Source: SVQP01 sp045658965
GTDB lineage: Bacteria; Bacillota; Clostridia; Oscillospirales; CAG-272
DNA length: 64,000 nt
Direction of reading: 5' to 3'
Assembly: GCA_045658965.1 (NCBI GenBank)
Contig: JAZOVZ010000025.1
Coordinates: forward strand, 1-64,000
The translations under genes and the position numbers were made by a program. Positions 32,586 through 41,210 of the stretch are shown here, in pieces (positions within the stretch are counted from its first letter, which is position 1; every line of letters starts with the position of its first letter). Under the pieces are notes generated by a model, which worked only from the letters and a program-made list of their open reading frames with translations, did no database searches and was not told where the DNA came from.

Positions 32586-33908
32586 ATGGTTACCATCACG
32601 GGCGTGGAAAAGGGAAGCCGTGCTGCGCGACACGGCGTGCAGGCAGGCGATATTCTGATTTCGATCAACGGACGCGAGATCCGTGACGTGCTGGATTACC
32701 GTTTTTATCTTGCCAATACCACCATTGAAATGGTGCTGCACCGCGGTGCGGAGCTTGTTAACGTCACGCTCCACAAGCACGAATACGACGATATCGGTCT
32801 GGATTTTGAAACGCCGCTCATGGATAAAAAGCAGCGTTGCGAGAATAAGTGCATCTTTTGCTTTATCGATCAGCTGCCCAAGGGCATGCGCGAGACGCTC
32901 TACTTCAAGGACGATGACTCCCGCCTTTCCTTTCTGCACGGCAACTACATTACGCTGACCAATATGCATGACCGCGATATCGATCGCATCATCGAAATGC
33001 ATATCAGCCCCGTTAATATCTCGGTGCATACCACCAATCCCGAGCTGCGTTGCTTTATGCTGCATAACAAGCGCGCGGGCGAGGTACTTTCTTACATGCG
33101 CCGCCTTGCAGATGCGGGCATTACGCTGTGCGGACAGATCGTGCTGTGCCGCGGTATCAATGACGGCGATGAGCTTGACCGCTCGCTTGCCGACCTCAAA
33201 GCCCTCTATCCCGCCATGTCCTCGGTGTCCATCGTGCCCGCGGGCTTGACGCGCTACCGCGACAAGCTGTACGAGCTGACCCCCTATACCCCCGAGGAAA
33301 GCGCACGCATCATCGAGCAGGTCAACCGCGTCGGTGACGAGTGCGAGCGCGAATTCGGCAAGCGCATTTTCTGCTGTGCCGACGAGCTGTATCTGAGTGC
33401 AGGGCTGCCTTTGCCGGGTGAAGCATACTACGGTGACTACGACCAGATCGAAAACGGCGTGGGTATGATCACCTCGCTCTGTTCCGAGGTTGCCACCGAG
33501 CTGGAGTATGCCGACGAATACAGCGAAAAATTCACAGCCCCCAGACGCGTCAGCATTGCCACGGGCGTAGCGGCTTACGATACCGTTTGCAAGCTATCAG
33601 CACAGCTTGAGCGTGCCTTTGACGGCTTGGATGTAAACGTATACCGCATTATCAATCACTTTTTCGGCGAAACTATCACGGTTGCAGGACTGCTTACGGG
33701 TAAGGATATATCCGAGCAGCTTGCGGGCAAGGACCTTGGCGATTGCCTGCTCATCCCCGAGAATACTCTGCGCGCAGGGGAGAATACTCTGCTTGACGAT
33801 ATGACTGTGCCGCAGCTTTCGGAAATTCTCGGAGTGCCCGTTTGTCCCTCGGCAAATGACGGCGTCGGATTTATCGAGTCGGTGCTTGGCGTGAAATTAT
33901 GTGACTAA
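32586..33908 (+). CDS. DUF512 radical-SAM-like PDZ protein
   Basis: A 440-residue protein of the DUF512 family. An N-terminal PDZ-like module (GSRAARHGVQAGDILISINGREI) precedes a radical-SAM-type cluster motif CENKCIFCFIDQLP (CX3CX2C) near residues 85-100, then FKDDDSRLSFLHGNYITLTN and a C-terminal DUF512 part with the IPENTLRAGENTLLDDMT segment. The family is widespread in Clostridia next to der; its reaction is unknown and a ribosome-linked role is only suggested by context. ATG 32586 is chosen because AAAGGGGGG lies 6 nt upstream; ATG 32580 overlaps that site. Confidence 0.88.
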   Translation: MVTITGVEKGSRAARHGVQAGDILISINGREIRDVLDYRFYLANTTIEMVLHRGAELVNVTLHKHEYDDIGLDFETPLMDKKQRCENKCIFCFIDQLPKGMRETLYFKDDDSRLSFLHGNYITLTNMHDRDIDRIIEMHISPVNISVHTTNPELRCFMLHNKRAGEVLSYMRRLADAGITLCGQIVLCRGINDGDELDRSLADLKALYPAMSSVSIVPAGLTRYRDKLYELTPYTPEESARIIEQVNRVGDECEREFGKRIFCCADELYLSAGLPLPGEAYYGDYDQIENGVGMITSLCSEVATELEYADEYSEKFTAPRRVSIATGVAAYDTVCKLSAQLERAFDGLDVNVYRIINHFFGETITVAGLLTGKDISEQLAGKDLGDCLLIPENTLRAGENTLLDDMTVPQLSEILGVPVCPSANDGVGFIESVLGVKLCD

Positions 33909-33922
33909 AGGAGAAAATATAG

Positions 33923-35254
33923 ATGTCTAAACCTATTATTGCGATCGTGGGTCGCCCCAACGTGGGAAAATCGACCCTGTTTAATAAATTGATCGGTGAG
34001 CGTCGCTCCATTGTTGAGGACGTACCGGGCGTGACCCGTGACCGAATTTACGGTGAGACCGAGTGGAGGGGCAGAAGATTTGCCGTGATCGATACCGGCG
34101 GTATTGAGCCCAAGACCACCGATATCATCCTTTCCCAGATGAAAACGCAGGCGCAGGTCGCTATCGACGACGCGGACGTGATCGTGTTCATGTGCGACGT
34201 GCGCACGGGACTGACCGCCAGCGACCGTGATATCGCGGTCATGCTCAAGCGTTCGGGCAAGCCCATCGTGCCTTGCATCAACAAGTGCGACCGCATCGGT
34301 GATCTGCCTTACGAATTTTACGAGTTCTACGAGCTTGGCTTTGCATGCGATCCCATTGCCGTATCTTCGATTCACGGTACGGGCTCGGGCGACCTTTTGG
34401 ACGCCTGCATGGATGCGCTTGGCGAGTGGGATGACACCGTGGAAGAGGACGACAGCATTAAGGTTGCCGTCATCGGTAAGCCCAACGCAGGCAAATCCTC
34501 TATCATCAACCGCTTTATCGGTCAGGAGCGTATGATCGTATCCGATATCGCAGGCACGACGCGTGACGCAGTTGACACCAAGGTAGAGAACGATTACGGC
34601 AAGTTTACCTTTATCGATACTGCGGGCATTCGCCGTCAGGCAAAGATCGACGATAAGATCGAAAAGTACAGCGTGCTGCGTGCACATATGGCTGTGGAGC
34701 GTGCAGACGTGTGCCTGCTTATGATCGACGCGTCCACCGGTATTACCGAGCAGGACGAAAAGATCGCGGGCATTGCGCACGAGGCAGGCAAGGCGACCAT
34801 TATCGTGGTCAATAAGTGGGATGCTATTGAAAAGGACAACAATTCGGTCAAGCAGTATACCGATAAGATCCGTACTGCGCTGGCATATATGCCTTATGCG
34901 CCCATTCTGTTCGTATCTGCCAAGACCGGACAACGTATTCCCAACATTTACGAGCACATCAATTACGTGCACAACCAGGCTAACACGCGCATCTCGACCG
35001 GTATGCTCAACGACGTGCTGGCAGAGGCAACCATGCGCACCCAGCCTCCCACGGACAAGGGCAGAAGACTCAAGATCTACTATATGACGCAGATCAGCGT
35101 TGCTCCTCCCACGTTCGTCATCTTCTGTAACAACATCGAGCTGTTCCACTATTCGTATCAAAGATATCTGGAAAACTGCATGCGCGAGACCTTTGGCTTC
35201 CGCGGTACGCCCATCAAGCTCATCATTCGTCAGAAGGGCGACGACAAGGTCTGA
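33923..35254 (+). CDS. der: Ribosome-associated GTPase Der (EngA)
   Basis: A 443-residue tandem GTPase for 50S ribosomal subunit maturation. G domain 1 has GRPNVGKSTLFNKL, DTGG and NKCD; G domain 2 has GKPNAGKSSIINRF, DTAGIRR and NKWD; a KH-like C-terminal domain (GRRLKIYYMTQ, FRGTPIKLIIR) completes the family architecture at normal length. It starts 14 nt after the DUF512 gene with a GGAG ribosome site, so they form one operon. Confidence 0.97.
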   Translation: MSKPIIAIVGRPNVGKSTLFNKLIGERRSIVEDVPGVTRDRIYGETEWRGRRFAVIDTGGIEPKTTDIILSQMKTQAQVAIDDADVIVFMCDVRTGLTASDRDIAVMLKRSGKPIVPCINKCDRIGDLPYEFYEFYELGFACDPIAVSSIHGTGSGDLLDACMDALGEWDDTVEEDDSIKVAVIGKPNAGKSSIINRFIGQERMIVSDIAGTTRDAVDTKVENDYGKFTFIDTAGIRRQAKIDDKIEKYSVLRAHMAVERADVCLLMIDASTGITEQDEKIAGIAHEAGKATIIVVNKWDAIEKDNNSVKQYTDKIRTALAYMPYAPILFVSAKTGQRIPNIYEHINYVHNQANTRISTGMLNDVLAEATMRTQPPTDKGRRLKIYYMTQISVAPPTFVIFCNNIELFHYSYQRYLENCMRETFGFRGTPIKLIIRQKGDDKV

Positions 35255-35266
35255 TTATCTGATATC

Positions 35267-35371
35267 CCCCCCGCCCTGTCATCCTCGAGCAAGCATTTCT
35301 TTGCCAAGATTCTTCGCTTCGCTCGAGAATGACAGGCAAAGAAATGCGCCGCGAAGGATCTCGGGCGGGGA
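35267..35371. repeat. GTCATCCTCGAGC-type inverted repeat
   Basis: CTGTCATCCTCGAGC (from 35276) and its near-complement GCTCGAGAATGACAG (to 35335) form the inner stem; outer arms CCGCCC and GGGCGG, with AAGGATCTCGGGC at the right, enclose it. It is the same motif class as in the 9.7-10.0 kb and 18.8 kb repeats. Confidence 0.6.
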
Positions 35372-35401
35372 TGGAATGATTCATTTTGAAAGGAATTTAC
35401 T

Positions 35402-36682
35402 ATGTTTATAGATAACGTAAAGGTATATCTCAAGGCAGGGGACGGCGGCAACGGTGCCGTGTCCTTCCGCCGTGAAAAATACGTAGCCGCAGGCGGACCC
35501 GACGGCGGTGACGGCGGCAAGGGCGGTAACGTGGTGTTCCGCATCGATCCCGGTGCAAACACCCTGCTTGCATTCCGCTATCAGCGCAAGTTCATAGCCG
35601 AGCGCGGCGGTGACGGCAAGGGGGCTAAGTGCCACGGTGCAACCGGTGCGGATGCAGTCGTGCTGGTCCCCCCCGGAACGCTGATCAAGGACGTGGAGAC
35701 CGGCAAGATCATCCACGATATGTCCGAGAACGACGGTGCGGACTTTATCTGCTGCCGCGGCGGTAAGGGCGGCTGGGGCAATAAGCATTTTGCCCCTCCC
35801 ACAAGACAGGTGCCGCTGTTTGCCAAGAACGGCACGCGCGGACAGGAAAAGGAAGTGCTGCTTGAGCTCAAAATGCTTGCAGACGTGGGTCTGATCGGCT
35901 ATCCCAGCGTGGGTAAGTCGTCGATCTTGGCGCGCATCAGCTCGGCAAAGCCCAAGATTGCGGATTATCACTTTACCACGCTTTCTCCCAATCTGGGTGT
36001 GGTCAGCACGGGCGGTGAGAGCGGCTTTGTGGCTGCGGATATCCCCGGCTTGATCGAGGGTGCGGCTGACGGTGCGGGTCTTGGACATGCATTCCTTCGC
36101 CACGTGGACCGCTGCAGACTGCTGCTCCACGTAGTTGACGTTGCTTCTGTTGAGTACAGAGACCCCGTACAGGATATCATTACCATTAACACCGAGCTGG
36201 AGCGTTATTCTCCCGAGCTTGCATCCCGCCCGCAGATCATCATTGCCAACAAGATCGACGTGCTGGACCCCGAGCAGGTGGACGTGGAGGCGTTTGAAGC
36301 CTTTGTCAAGGAGAACGGCTGGGAGCTGATGTACGTGTCTGCCGCAACGGGGCAGGGACTTAACGAAATGATCCGCCGTGTGGCTGACCGCTTGGTCGAT
36401 CTGCCGCCCATGACCGTGTACGCTGCGGAGTATGCAGAGGAAGACGCATACGTTGGCGGTGGCAAGGATACCACCATCACCTACGACCACGGTGTGTACT
36501 ACGTGGAGGGCGAGTGGCTGTATAATCTGATGGGTACCATCAATTTCAGCGACTACGAGTCTCTCAACTATTTCCAGAAGGTACTGCAAAAGAGCGGTGT
36601 GTTTGAGGCACTTGAGCAGAAGGGCTGTCGCGACGGCAACACCGTTTGCATCTACGATTTTGAGTTTGACTATATCAAATAA
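35402..36682 (+). CDS. obg: GTPase Obg/CgtA
   Basis: A 426-residue essential GTPase of late 50S assembly and stress/sporulation signalling. The Gly-rich Obg fold (VKVYLKAGDGGNGAVSFRREKYVAAGGPDGGDGG) is followed by the G domain (GYPSVGKSSILA, DIPGLIEGAADGAGLGH, NKID) and a C-terminal OCT domain (residues ~345-426, ITYDHGVYYVEGEW). AAAGG precedes the start. Unusually, the rplU-prp-rpmA genes that often precede obg are absent; der lies upstream, separated by a repeat. Confidence 0.96.
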   Translation: MFIDNVKVYLKAGDGGNGAVSFRREKYVAAGGPDGGDGGKGGNVVFRIDPGANTLLAFRYQRKFIAERGGDGKGAKCHGATGADAVVLVPPGTLIKDVETGKIIHDMSENDGADFICCRGGKGGWGNKHFAPPTRQVPLFAKNGTRGQEKEVLLELKMLADVGLIGYPSVGKSSILARISSAKPKIADYHFTTLSPNLGVVSTGGESGFVAADIPGLIEGAADGAGLGHAFLRHVDRCRLLLHVVDVASVEYRDPVQDIITINTELERYSPELASRPQIIIANKIDVLDPEQVDVEAFEAFVKENGWELMYVSAATGQGLNEMIRRVADRLVDLPPMTVYAAEYAEEDAYVGGGKDTTITYDHGVYYVEGEWLYNLMGTINFSDYESLNYFQKVLQKSGVFEALEQKGCRDGNTVCIYDFEFDYIK

Positions 36683-36712
36683 TTTCAACAAAATGATTTA
36701 AGGAGGCAACTT

Positions 36713-37264
36713 ATGAATATCTGGCATGATATTGATCCCGCAGAGATTACCCCCGAGAAGTTTACGGGTGTTATTGAGATTCCCAAGGGCAGCAAGTGCA
36801 AATACGAAATGGACAAAAAGACGGGACTTTGCCGCCTTGACCGCATTTTGTACACCGCAACGCACTATCCCGCAAACTACGGCTTTATTCCGCGTACCTT
36901 TGCGGACGACGGAGACCCGCTTGACGTGCTTGTGCTGTGTGGCGAGCCCATCTATCCCATGACGCTGGTGGACGTTTATCCCATCGGTGTGGTACGCATG
37001 ATCGACGGCGGTAAGCTGGACGATAAGATCATTGCGCTGCCTTGCAACGACCCCACCTACCGCGATGTCAAGTCTCTTGACGAGCTGCCTCCCCACGTAT
37101 TTGACGAAATTATGCATTTCTTTATCGTGTATAAGCAGCTGGAGAACAAGCAGACCGCAGTGAAGGAGCTGCACAGCGCGGAGGAAGCCAAGGTCATCAT
37201 CAAGGCTGCCATTGATCAGTACAGCATGATGGAAGCCCGTGGCGATTTTGCAAATCACACGTAA
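36713..37264 (+). CDS. ppa: Inorganic pyrophosphatase, family I
   Basis: A 183-residue soluble pyrophosphatase (PPi to 2 Pi, Mg-dependent). The family I signature DDGDPLDVLV supplies the catalytic Asp residues, with IEIPKGSKCKYEMDK, YPANYGFIPRT and ALPCNDP also conserved. It starts 30 nt after obg with an AAGGAGG ribosome site, so it is likely cotranscribed and ended by the terminator at 37275. Confidence 0.95.
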   Translation: MNIWHDIDPAEITPEKFTGVIEIPKGSKCKYEMDKKTGLCRLDRILYTATHYPANYGFIPRTFADDGDPLDVLVLCGEPIYPMTLVDVYPIGVVRMIDGGKLDDKIIALPCNDPTYRDVKSLDELPPHVFDEIMHFFIVYKQLENKQTAVKELHSAEEAKVIIKAAIDQYSMMEARGDFANHT

Positions 37265-37274
37265 TATTAAGGAG

Positions 37275-37309
37275 AAGAACGGTTAACATGTGTTAGCCGT
37301 TCTTTTTTT
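37275..37309 (+). terminator. Intrinsic terminator after ppa
   Basis: AGAACGGTTAACA pairs with TGTTAGCCGTTCT and is followed by TTTTTT. Confidence 0.9.
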
Positions 37310-37316
37310 GGTTTTT

Positions 37317-37419
37317 GTAGGGGAGGATATTATCCTCCCGCCAGGATTAGATTTGTAGTATCGACACCCAAGCGGATGCCCAGTGTCATTACCGGCGGGA
37401 GGATGATATCCTCCCCTAC
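37317..37419. repeat. Inverted pair of GTAGGGG palindromic units
   Basis: Forward unit GTAGGGGAGGATATTATCCT at the left and its reverse AGGATGATATCCTCCCCTAC at the right, ~55 bp apart, forming a BIME-like pair. Confidence 0.72.
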
Positions 37420-37464
37420 AAACTTTCCATGCAAGCCCTTTCTCCATAAACTCTCTTCTTTCTC

Positions 37465-37493
37465 TTGAAAAATCCTCTATTCTATGCTATAAT
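37465..37493 (+). promoter_or_regulatory. Promoter of the phosphatase-nitroreductase operon
   Basis: TTGAAA, 17-nt spacer, TATAAT with TGC extended -10. Confidence 0.75.
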
Positions 37494-37520
37494 AAAGAAA
37501 ATCCCATCAGGAGGTGACCT

Positions 37521-38000
37521 ATGATGCGCGTTATGTTCGTCTGCCACGGTAATATCTGCCGCAGCCCCATGGCGGAATTTGTGTTCAAAAACATGCTCGC
37601 AAAGCAAGGTCTTGCCGACCGATTCACGGTCGCGTCAAGTGCCACCAGCACCGAGGAGATATGGAACGGTGTGGGCAATCCCGTCTATCCGCCTGCCAAA
37701 GCCGAGCTTGCCAAGCATGGCATTTTGTGCGAAGGCAAGCGTGCCGTGCAGCTCTGCCGTGCCGATTACGATAAATACGATCTGTTTGTGGGCATGGACG
37801 CTGCCAATATACGCAATATGCACCGCATCCTTGGCGGTGACCCGCAGGGCAAGATCCGAAAGCTCATGGATTATACCCCAAAAGGCGGCGACGTTGCCGA
37901 CCCGTGGTACACCCGTCGCTTTGACGTGACCTATGCCGACGTCAAGGCAGGCTGCGAGGGGCTGCTCAATGAATTGATCAAAGGAGGAAAATCCATATGA
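37521..38000 (+). CDS. Low-molecular-weight protein tyrosine phosphatase
   Basis: A 159-residue arsenate-reductase/LMW-PTP fold enzyme. The P-loop VCHGNICRSPMAEF has the CX5R nucleophile motif near the N-terminus, and the general-acid loop reads DPWYTRRFD. It would dephosphorylate Tyr-phosphorylated proteins. GGAGGTGACCT precedes two adjacent ATGs at 37521 and 37524; either could be used. The stop overlaps the nitroreductase start by 4 nt, so translation is coupled. No tyrosine kinase gene is nearby. Confidence 0.92.
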   Translation: MMRVMFVCHGNICRSPMAEFVFKNMLAKQGLADRFTVASSATSTEEIWNGVGNPVYPPAKAELAKHGILCEGKRAVQLCRADYDKYDLFVGMDAANIRNMHRILGGDPQGKIRKLMDYTPKGGDVADPWYTRRFDVTYADVKAGCEGLLNELIKGGKSI

Positions 38001-38530
38001 ATTTTACCGAAATCGCGCAAACGCGCCAATCCTGCCGCAGCTATGATGCGAGCAGAGAAGTAGAACAGGAAAAACTCAACGCCATACTGGAAAGCGCGCG
38101 TCTTTCTCCCTCGGCTTGCAACGCGCAGCCCTATAAAATTACCGTTTGCCGCGGTGCGGCTGCGCAAAAGGTTGCCAAGGCGGTGCAGGGCATGGGCATG
38201 AACAAGTTTGCATCCGATGCGCCCGTACTGCTGGTGCTTTCCGAGCAGCCGTACAATGCCACCGCAGCTCTTGGCGCAAAGGTCAAGCATAATGACTATC
38301 GCTCGATCGATATCGGCATCATGACCGCATATCTGACCGCCGAAGCCACCGCACAGGGGCTTGACACCTGCATTCTCGGCTGGCTGGACGATGCCGCGAT
38401 CCGCAAGATCTGCGATCTTGACGCACCCGTGCGCCTTGTGATCACGCTGGGATATGCAAAAGCCGACGACAAGCTGCGCCAAAAGAAGCGCAAGGATATG
38501 ACCGAGCTTGTTTCATTCGTAGAGGAATGA
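37997..38530 (+). CDS. Nitroreductase-family flavoprotein
   Basis: A 177-residue FMN-dependent nitroreductase-fold protein. The start QTRQSCRSYDASREV and LSPSACNAQPYKITVCR are the usual FMN-binding segments, with LTAEATAQGLDTCILGWLDD near the middle and VITLGYAKA following. It likely reduces quinones, nitro compounds or flavin-linked substrates with NAD(P)H. It overlaps the phosphatase gene by ATGA and precedes the DUF5722-like gene. The physiological substrate is unknown. Confidence 0.88.
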   Translation: MNFTEIAQTRQSCRSYDASREVEQEKLNAILESARLSPSACNAQPYKITVCRGAAAQKVAKAVQGMGMNKFASDAPVLLVLSEQPYNATAALGAKVKHNDYRSIDIGIMTAYLTAEATAQGLDTCILGWLDDAAIRKICDLDAPVRLVITLGYAKADDKLRQKKRKDMTELVSFVEE

Positions 38531-38532
38531 CT

Positions 38533-40131
38533 ATGAGAGTTGAACAGATAATCGCAACACCGACCGAGATCGAGCTGGTCGTGCCCGAGCTGCCTTTGGT
38601 TTCCAAGGTGTACGCCGAGGCAAGATTGCCGCTTGTGACGGGCAACGCGCGCCGCAAGCATCATGGAAAGATCGTTGCCGTAACCGAAACAAAGCGCAAG
38701 CACAGCATCATATTTGACCGCTATGCAGGCGAGATCGATCTGCTGCTTTGCCGCTTTGAAGCGGTCGTGGGCGGCGAGATTTTGGACGGTGTGCGCTACG
38801 TGACCGACATGGCAGAGGAGTGCTCCGCATCTGCGCCCGCGCCTTTCGAGGTCTCGCGACCCGTTGGCACTTGGGTGACCTCGACGCCCGAGGATATCGA
38901 TTACCTCGGTATGGGCTGCATGATGACCGAGATCAACAGCCCGTGGATCCAGACCGTCACGCCGAATGAGAACGATATTGCGCACCAATTCTGCGGCAAG
39001 ACCTACTATTTTGAGAAAAACATCATGGAGCTGTACGACCGCCTCATGCAGCCCTGCATTGACCGCGGCATGCCGTGCCTGATTCGCATGATCAACCGCT
39101 TTTCCTACCGTCTCAAGGGCTCGGACGACGCGCTGACAAGCATCATCGGTCACCCGGGATACGAATCTACCGGTTTTAACGAGCAAATGAGTGCCTTTAA
39201 CCTGCGCACCGAGCAGGGCTTTTGGATGTACTGCGCCTTTATCGATTTTATCTGCGCGCGCTACGTGGATGCAGGAGCTGCGCTGTATTGCAGCGACGTG
39301 CTGGATATTGGCAACGAGATCAACGCGCAGGACACCTGGCACAACATGGGTGCTATCTCTTGCGCCGATTTCATGGAGGAATACACCGTTTCCTTGCGCC
39401 TTGCGCATCTGATCGCGCGTAAATATAACGTCAATTCGCGCGTCAACATGTCGCTTGACCACTATTTTGCCACCGCGCTCAAGGATGATCCGCAGCACAT
39501 GTACCACGGTCGCTCCTGCCTTGCCTACCTTGCAGAGTACTGCAAGCGCGACGGTGACTTTGACTGGGGCATTGCGGCGCATCCGTACCCCGAGAATCTG
39601 ACCAAGCCCGATTTTTACAACGATACCACCGCCACCTTTGATTGGAACACGCCGCGCATCACCATGAAGAACCTTGAGCTGCTGCAGGCTCTGGTCGAGA
39701 TGCCCGCGTTTCTGTGCCGCGGCAAGGTGCGCACGGTGGTGTGCGACGAGCAGGGATTTCATACCGATTACAATGACCCCGAATCCGAGAATAAGGGCGC
39801 GTACGCGTTCGTTTTGTGCATGGAGAAGCTCGCAAAGTGCGAGAATATCGAGTGGTTTTTGATCAATCGCTATGCCGATATGCCTTTGGGTGACGAGAGC
39901 GAGCTGCACCTTGGCTTGCGCTATGAAAAGGGTTATGCTGACGATATGCACCTCTTGATCAACCCGGGTGACTACAAAAAGATCTGCCACGCTCTGCGCG
40001 CGATGGGCACGCCCGCGTGGCAGAAATGGGTAGACGAGGCAAGGGAATACGTGGGTGCGGAGCTGTATGACAGCCTGCTTGCTCCCGCGCTGCCCGATAC
40101 TTTTGTGAATTTGGAGGATTGGAAGCAATGA
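38533..40131 (+). CDS. DUF5722-like TIM-barrel, glycosidase-like protein
   Basis: A 532-residue protein. An N-terminal beta-rich region (about 1-110) precedes a glycosidase-like TIM barrel with LDIGNEINAQDTWHNMG (the NE pair typical of clan A acid/base residues), NMSLDHYFAT, GIAAHPYPENL and VVCDEQGFHTDY (candidate nucleophile region). This resembles the DUF5722 family. No signal peptide is present. Start 38533 is chosen for AGAGGA at optimal spacing; ATG 38527 is an alternative. Substrate is not predictable; it is not the same family as the GH39 gene at 49.3 kb. Confidence 0.55.
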   Translation: MRVEQIIATPTEIELVVPELPLVSKVYAEARLPLVTGNARRKHHGKIVAVTETKRKHSIIFDRYAGEIDLLLCRFEAVVGGEILDGVRYVTDMAEECSASAPAPFEVSRPVGTWVTSTPEDIDYLGMGCMMTEINSPWIQTVTPNENDIAHQFCGKTYYFEKNIMELYDRLMQPCIDRGMPCLIRMINRFSYRLKGSDDALTSIIGHPGYESTGFNEQMSAFNLRTEQGFWMYCAFIDFICARYVDAGAALYCSDVLDIGNEINAQDTWHNMGAISCADFMEEYTVSLRLAHLIARKYNVNSRVNMSLDHYFATALKDDPQHMYHGRSCLAYLAEYCKRDGDFDWGIAAHPYPENLTKPDFYNDTTATFDWNTPRITMKNLELLQALVEMPAFLCRGKVRTVVCDEQGFHTDYNDPESENKGAYAFVLCMEKLAKCENIEWFLINRYADMPLGDESELHLGLRYEKGYADDMHLLINPGDYKKICHALRAMGTPAWQKWVDEAREYVGAELYDSLLAPALPDTFVNLEDWKQ

Positions 40132-40802
40132 ACCGCGCAAAATTGGCAATATCCGGCTTGATCAAGTATCTGCTTGGCGTCATTTTAGTGGGCGCGCTGG
40201 TATTCCTGCCCGCGTGGACGCTTGCTTACCCCGGCGCGTGGATTTTCGTGGGCGTGCTGTTTTTGCCCATGCTGATACTGGGTGCGGTCTTGCTGATCAG
40301 CGCGCCGGAGCTGCTTGCAAAGCGCTTGTCCAATAAGGAAAAGCAGAAAACGCAAAAGGGCGTTGTCAAGCTGGCGGGGCTGATGTTTATAGGTGGCTTT
40401 GTGCTGTGCGCGCTGGACTTTCGATTTGGCTGGTCGCACGTGCCCACGTGGCTGATGATCACCGCAGCTGCCGTGTTTTTGATCGGCTACGCCATGTATG
40501 CCGAGGTCATGCGCGAGAATGCGTATCTGTCCCGCACGGTTGAGGTGCAAGAGGGGCAAAAGGTGGTGGACACGGGGCTTTACGGCATGGTGCGCCACCC
40601 CATGTATCTTGCCACGCTGCTGATGTTCGTGCCCATGCCGCTGATTTTGCAGTCGCTCTGGGGCTTGTGCGTCTTTGGCTGGTATGCGATCCTGATCGTG
40701 ATCCGCATCCGTGGTGAAGAAAAGCTGCTGAGTGCCGAGCTTGACGGCTATGCGGAATACAAGAAAAAGGTCAGATACAGACTCATTCCGTTTATATGGT
40801 AA
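40128..40802 (+). CDS. ICMT/PEMT-like integral membrane methyltransferase
   Basis: A 224-residue protein with four to five transmembrane helices. The C-terminal region GLYGMVRHPMYLATLL...RIRGEEKLL...YAEYKKKVRYRLIPFIW is the signature of isoprenylcysteine carboxyl methyltransferase-like (ICMT/PEMT) enzymes that bind SAM at the membrane surface. Bacterial members methylate lipids or small molecules of mostly unknown identity. It overlaps the previous gene by ATGA and has GGAGG upstream. It is the last gene of the operon beginning at 37.5 kb. Confidence 0.85.
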   Translation: MNRAKLAISGLIKYLLGVILVGALVFLPAWTLAYPGAWIFVGVLFLPMLILGAVLLISAPELLAKRLSNKEKQKTQKGVVKLAGLMFIGGFVLCALDFRFGWSHVPTWLMITAAAVFLIGYAMYAEVMRENAYLSRTVEVQEGQKVVDTGLYGMVRHPMYLATLLMFVPMPLILQSLWGLCVFGWYAILIVIRIRGEEKLLSAELDGYAEYKKKVRYRLIPFIW

Positions 40803-40807
40803 AAGAG

Positions 40808-40840
40808 AAGGGAGACACCCTGTGGGTGTCTCCCTTGTTT
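40808..40840 (+). terminator. Intrinsic terminator
   Basis: AAGGGAGACACCC-tgt-GGGTGTCTCCCTT stem followed by GTTTTGTT. Confidence 0.88.
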
Positions 40841-40845
40841 TGTTC

Positions 40846-41025
40846 GTGGGGGCGATTCACGAATCGACCGCGATAACCCCGTAGGGCTCTGTCTTGCTCC
40901 CGCCGCGAATTTCGATGCCGTAGGGGCGGATTCCATATCCGCCCGCCACGCCCCCGTAGGGCTCTGTCTTGCTCCCGCCGCGAATTTCGATGCCGTAGGG
41001 GCGGATTCCATATCCGCCCGCCACG
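40846..41025. repeat. GTAGGGG units including a 76-bp tandem duplication
   Basis: A degenerate unit at 40846 is followed by two nearly identical 76-bp copies (40876-40951 and 40952-41025) spanning CCCCGTAGGGCTCTGTCTTG through GGCGGATTCCATATCCGCCC. Each copy contains one full palindromic unit. No gene is seen in this interval. Confidence 0.75.
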
Positions 41026-41032
41026 ACCGTTG

Positions 41033-41200
41033 AGATTTTATGTGAGAAAACCGATTTCGTTCTTTTTTTGAGCAAGTAGCCGCAAAAAAAGAACCAAAAA
41101 AACGGCGATTGGGGAGTTTCGCCTCTGCGGAGGCGACGAGGGGTGCGCGCCCTCGCCCTGCGCAAGCCTTTGGAAAGGCTTGACCGAAACTTTTCATCAA
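41033..41200. repeat. Second copy of the 32.1-32.5 kb repeat family
   Basis: Shares with 32.1-32.5 kb the blocks TTATGTGAGAAAACCG, TTCGTTCTTTTTTTGAGCAA, CCGCAAAAAAAGAACC, TTTCGCCTCTGCGGAGGCGA and a CTTT-centred AAGCC/GGCTT hairpin near the end. It abuts the end of the TetM-like gene. Confidence 0.65.
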
Positions 41201-41210
41201 TTAAGTCTTA

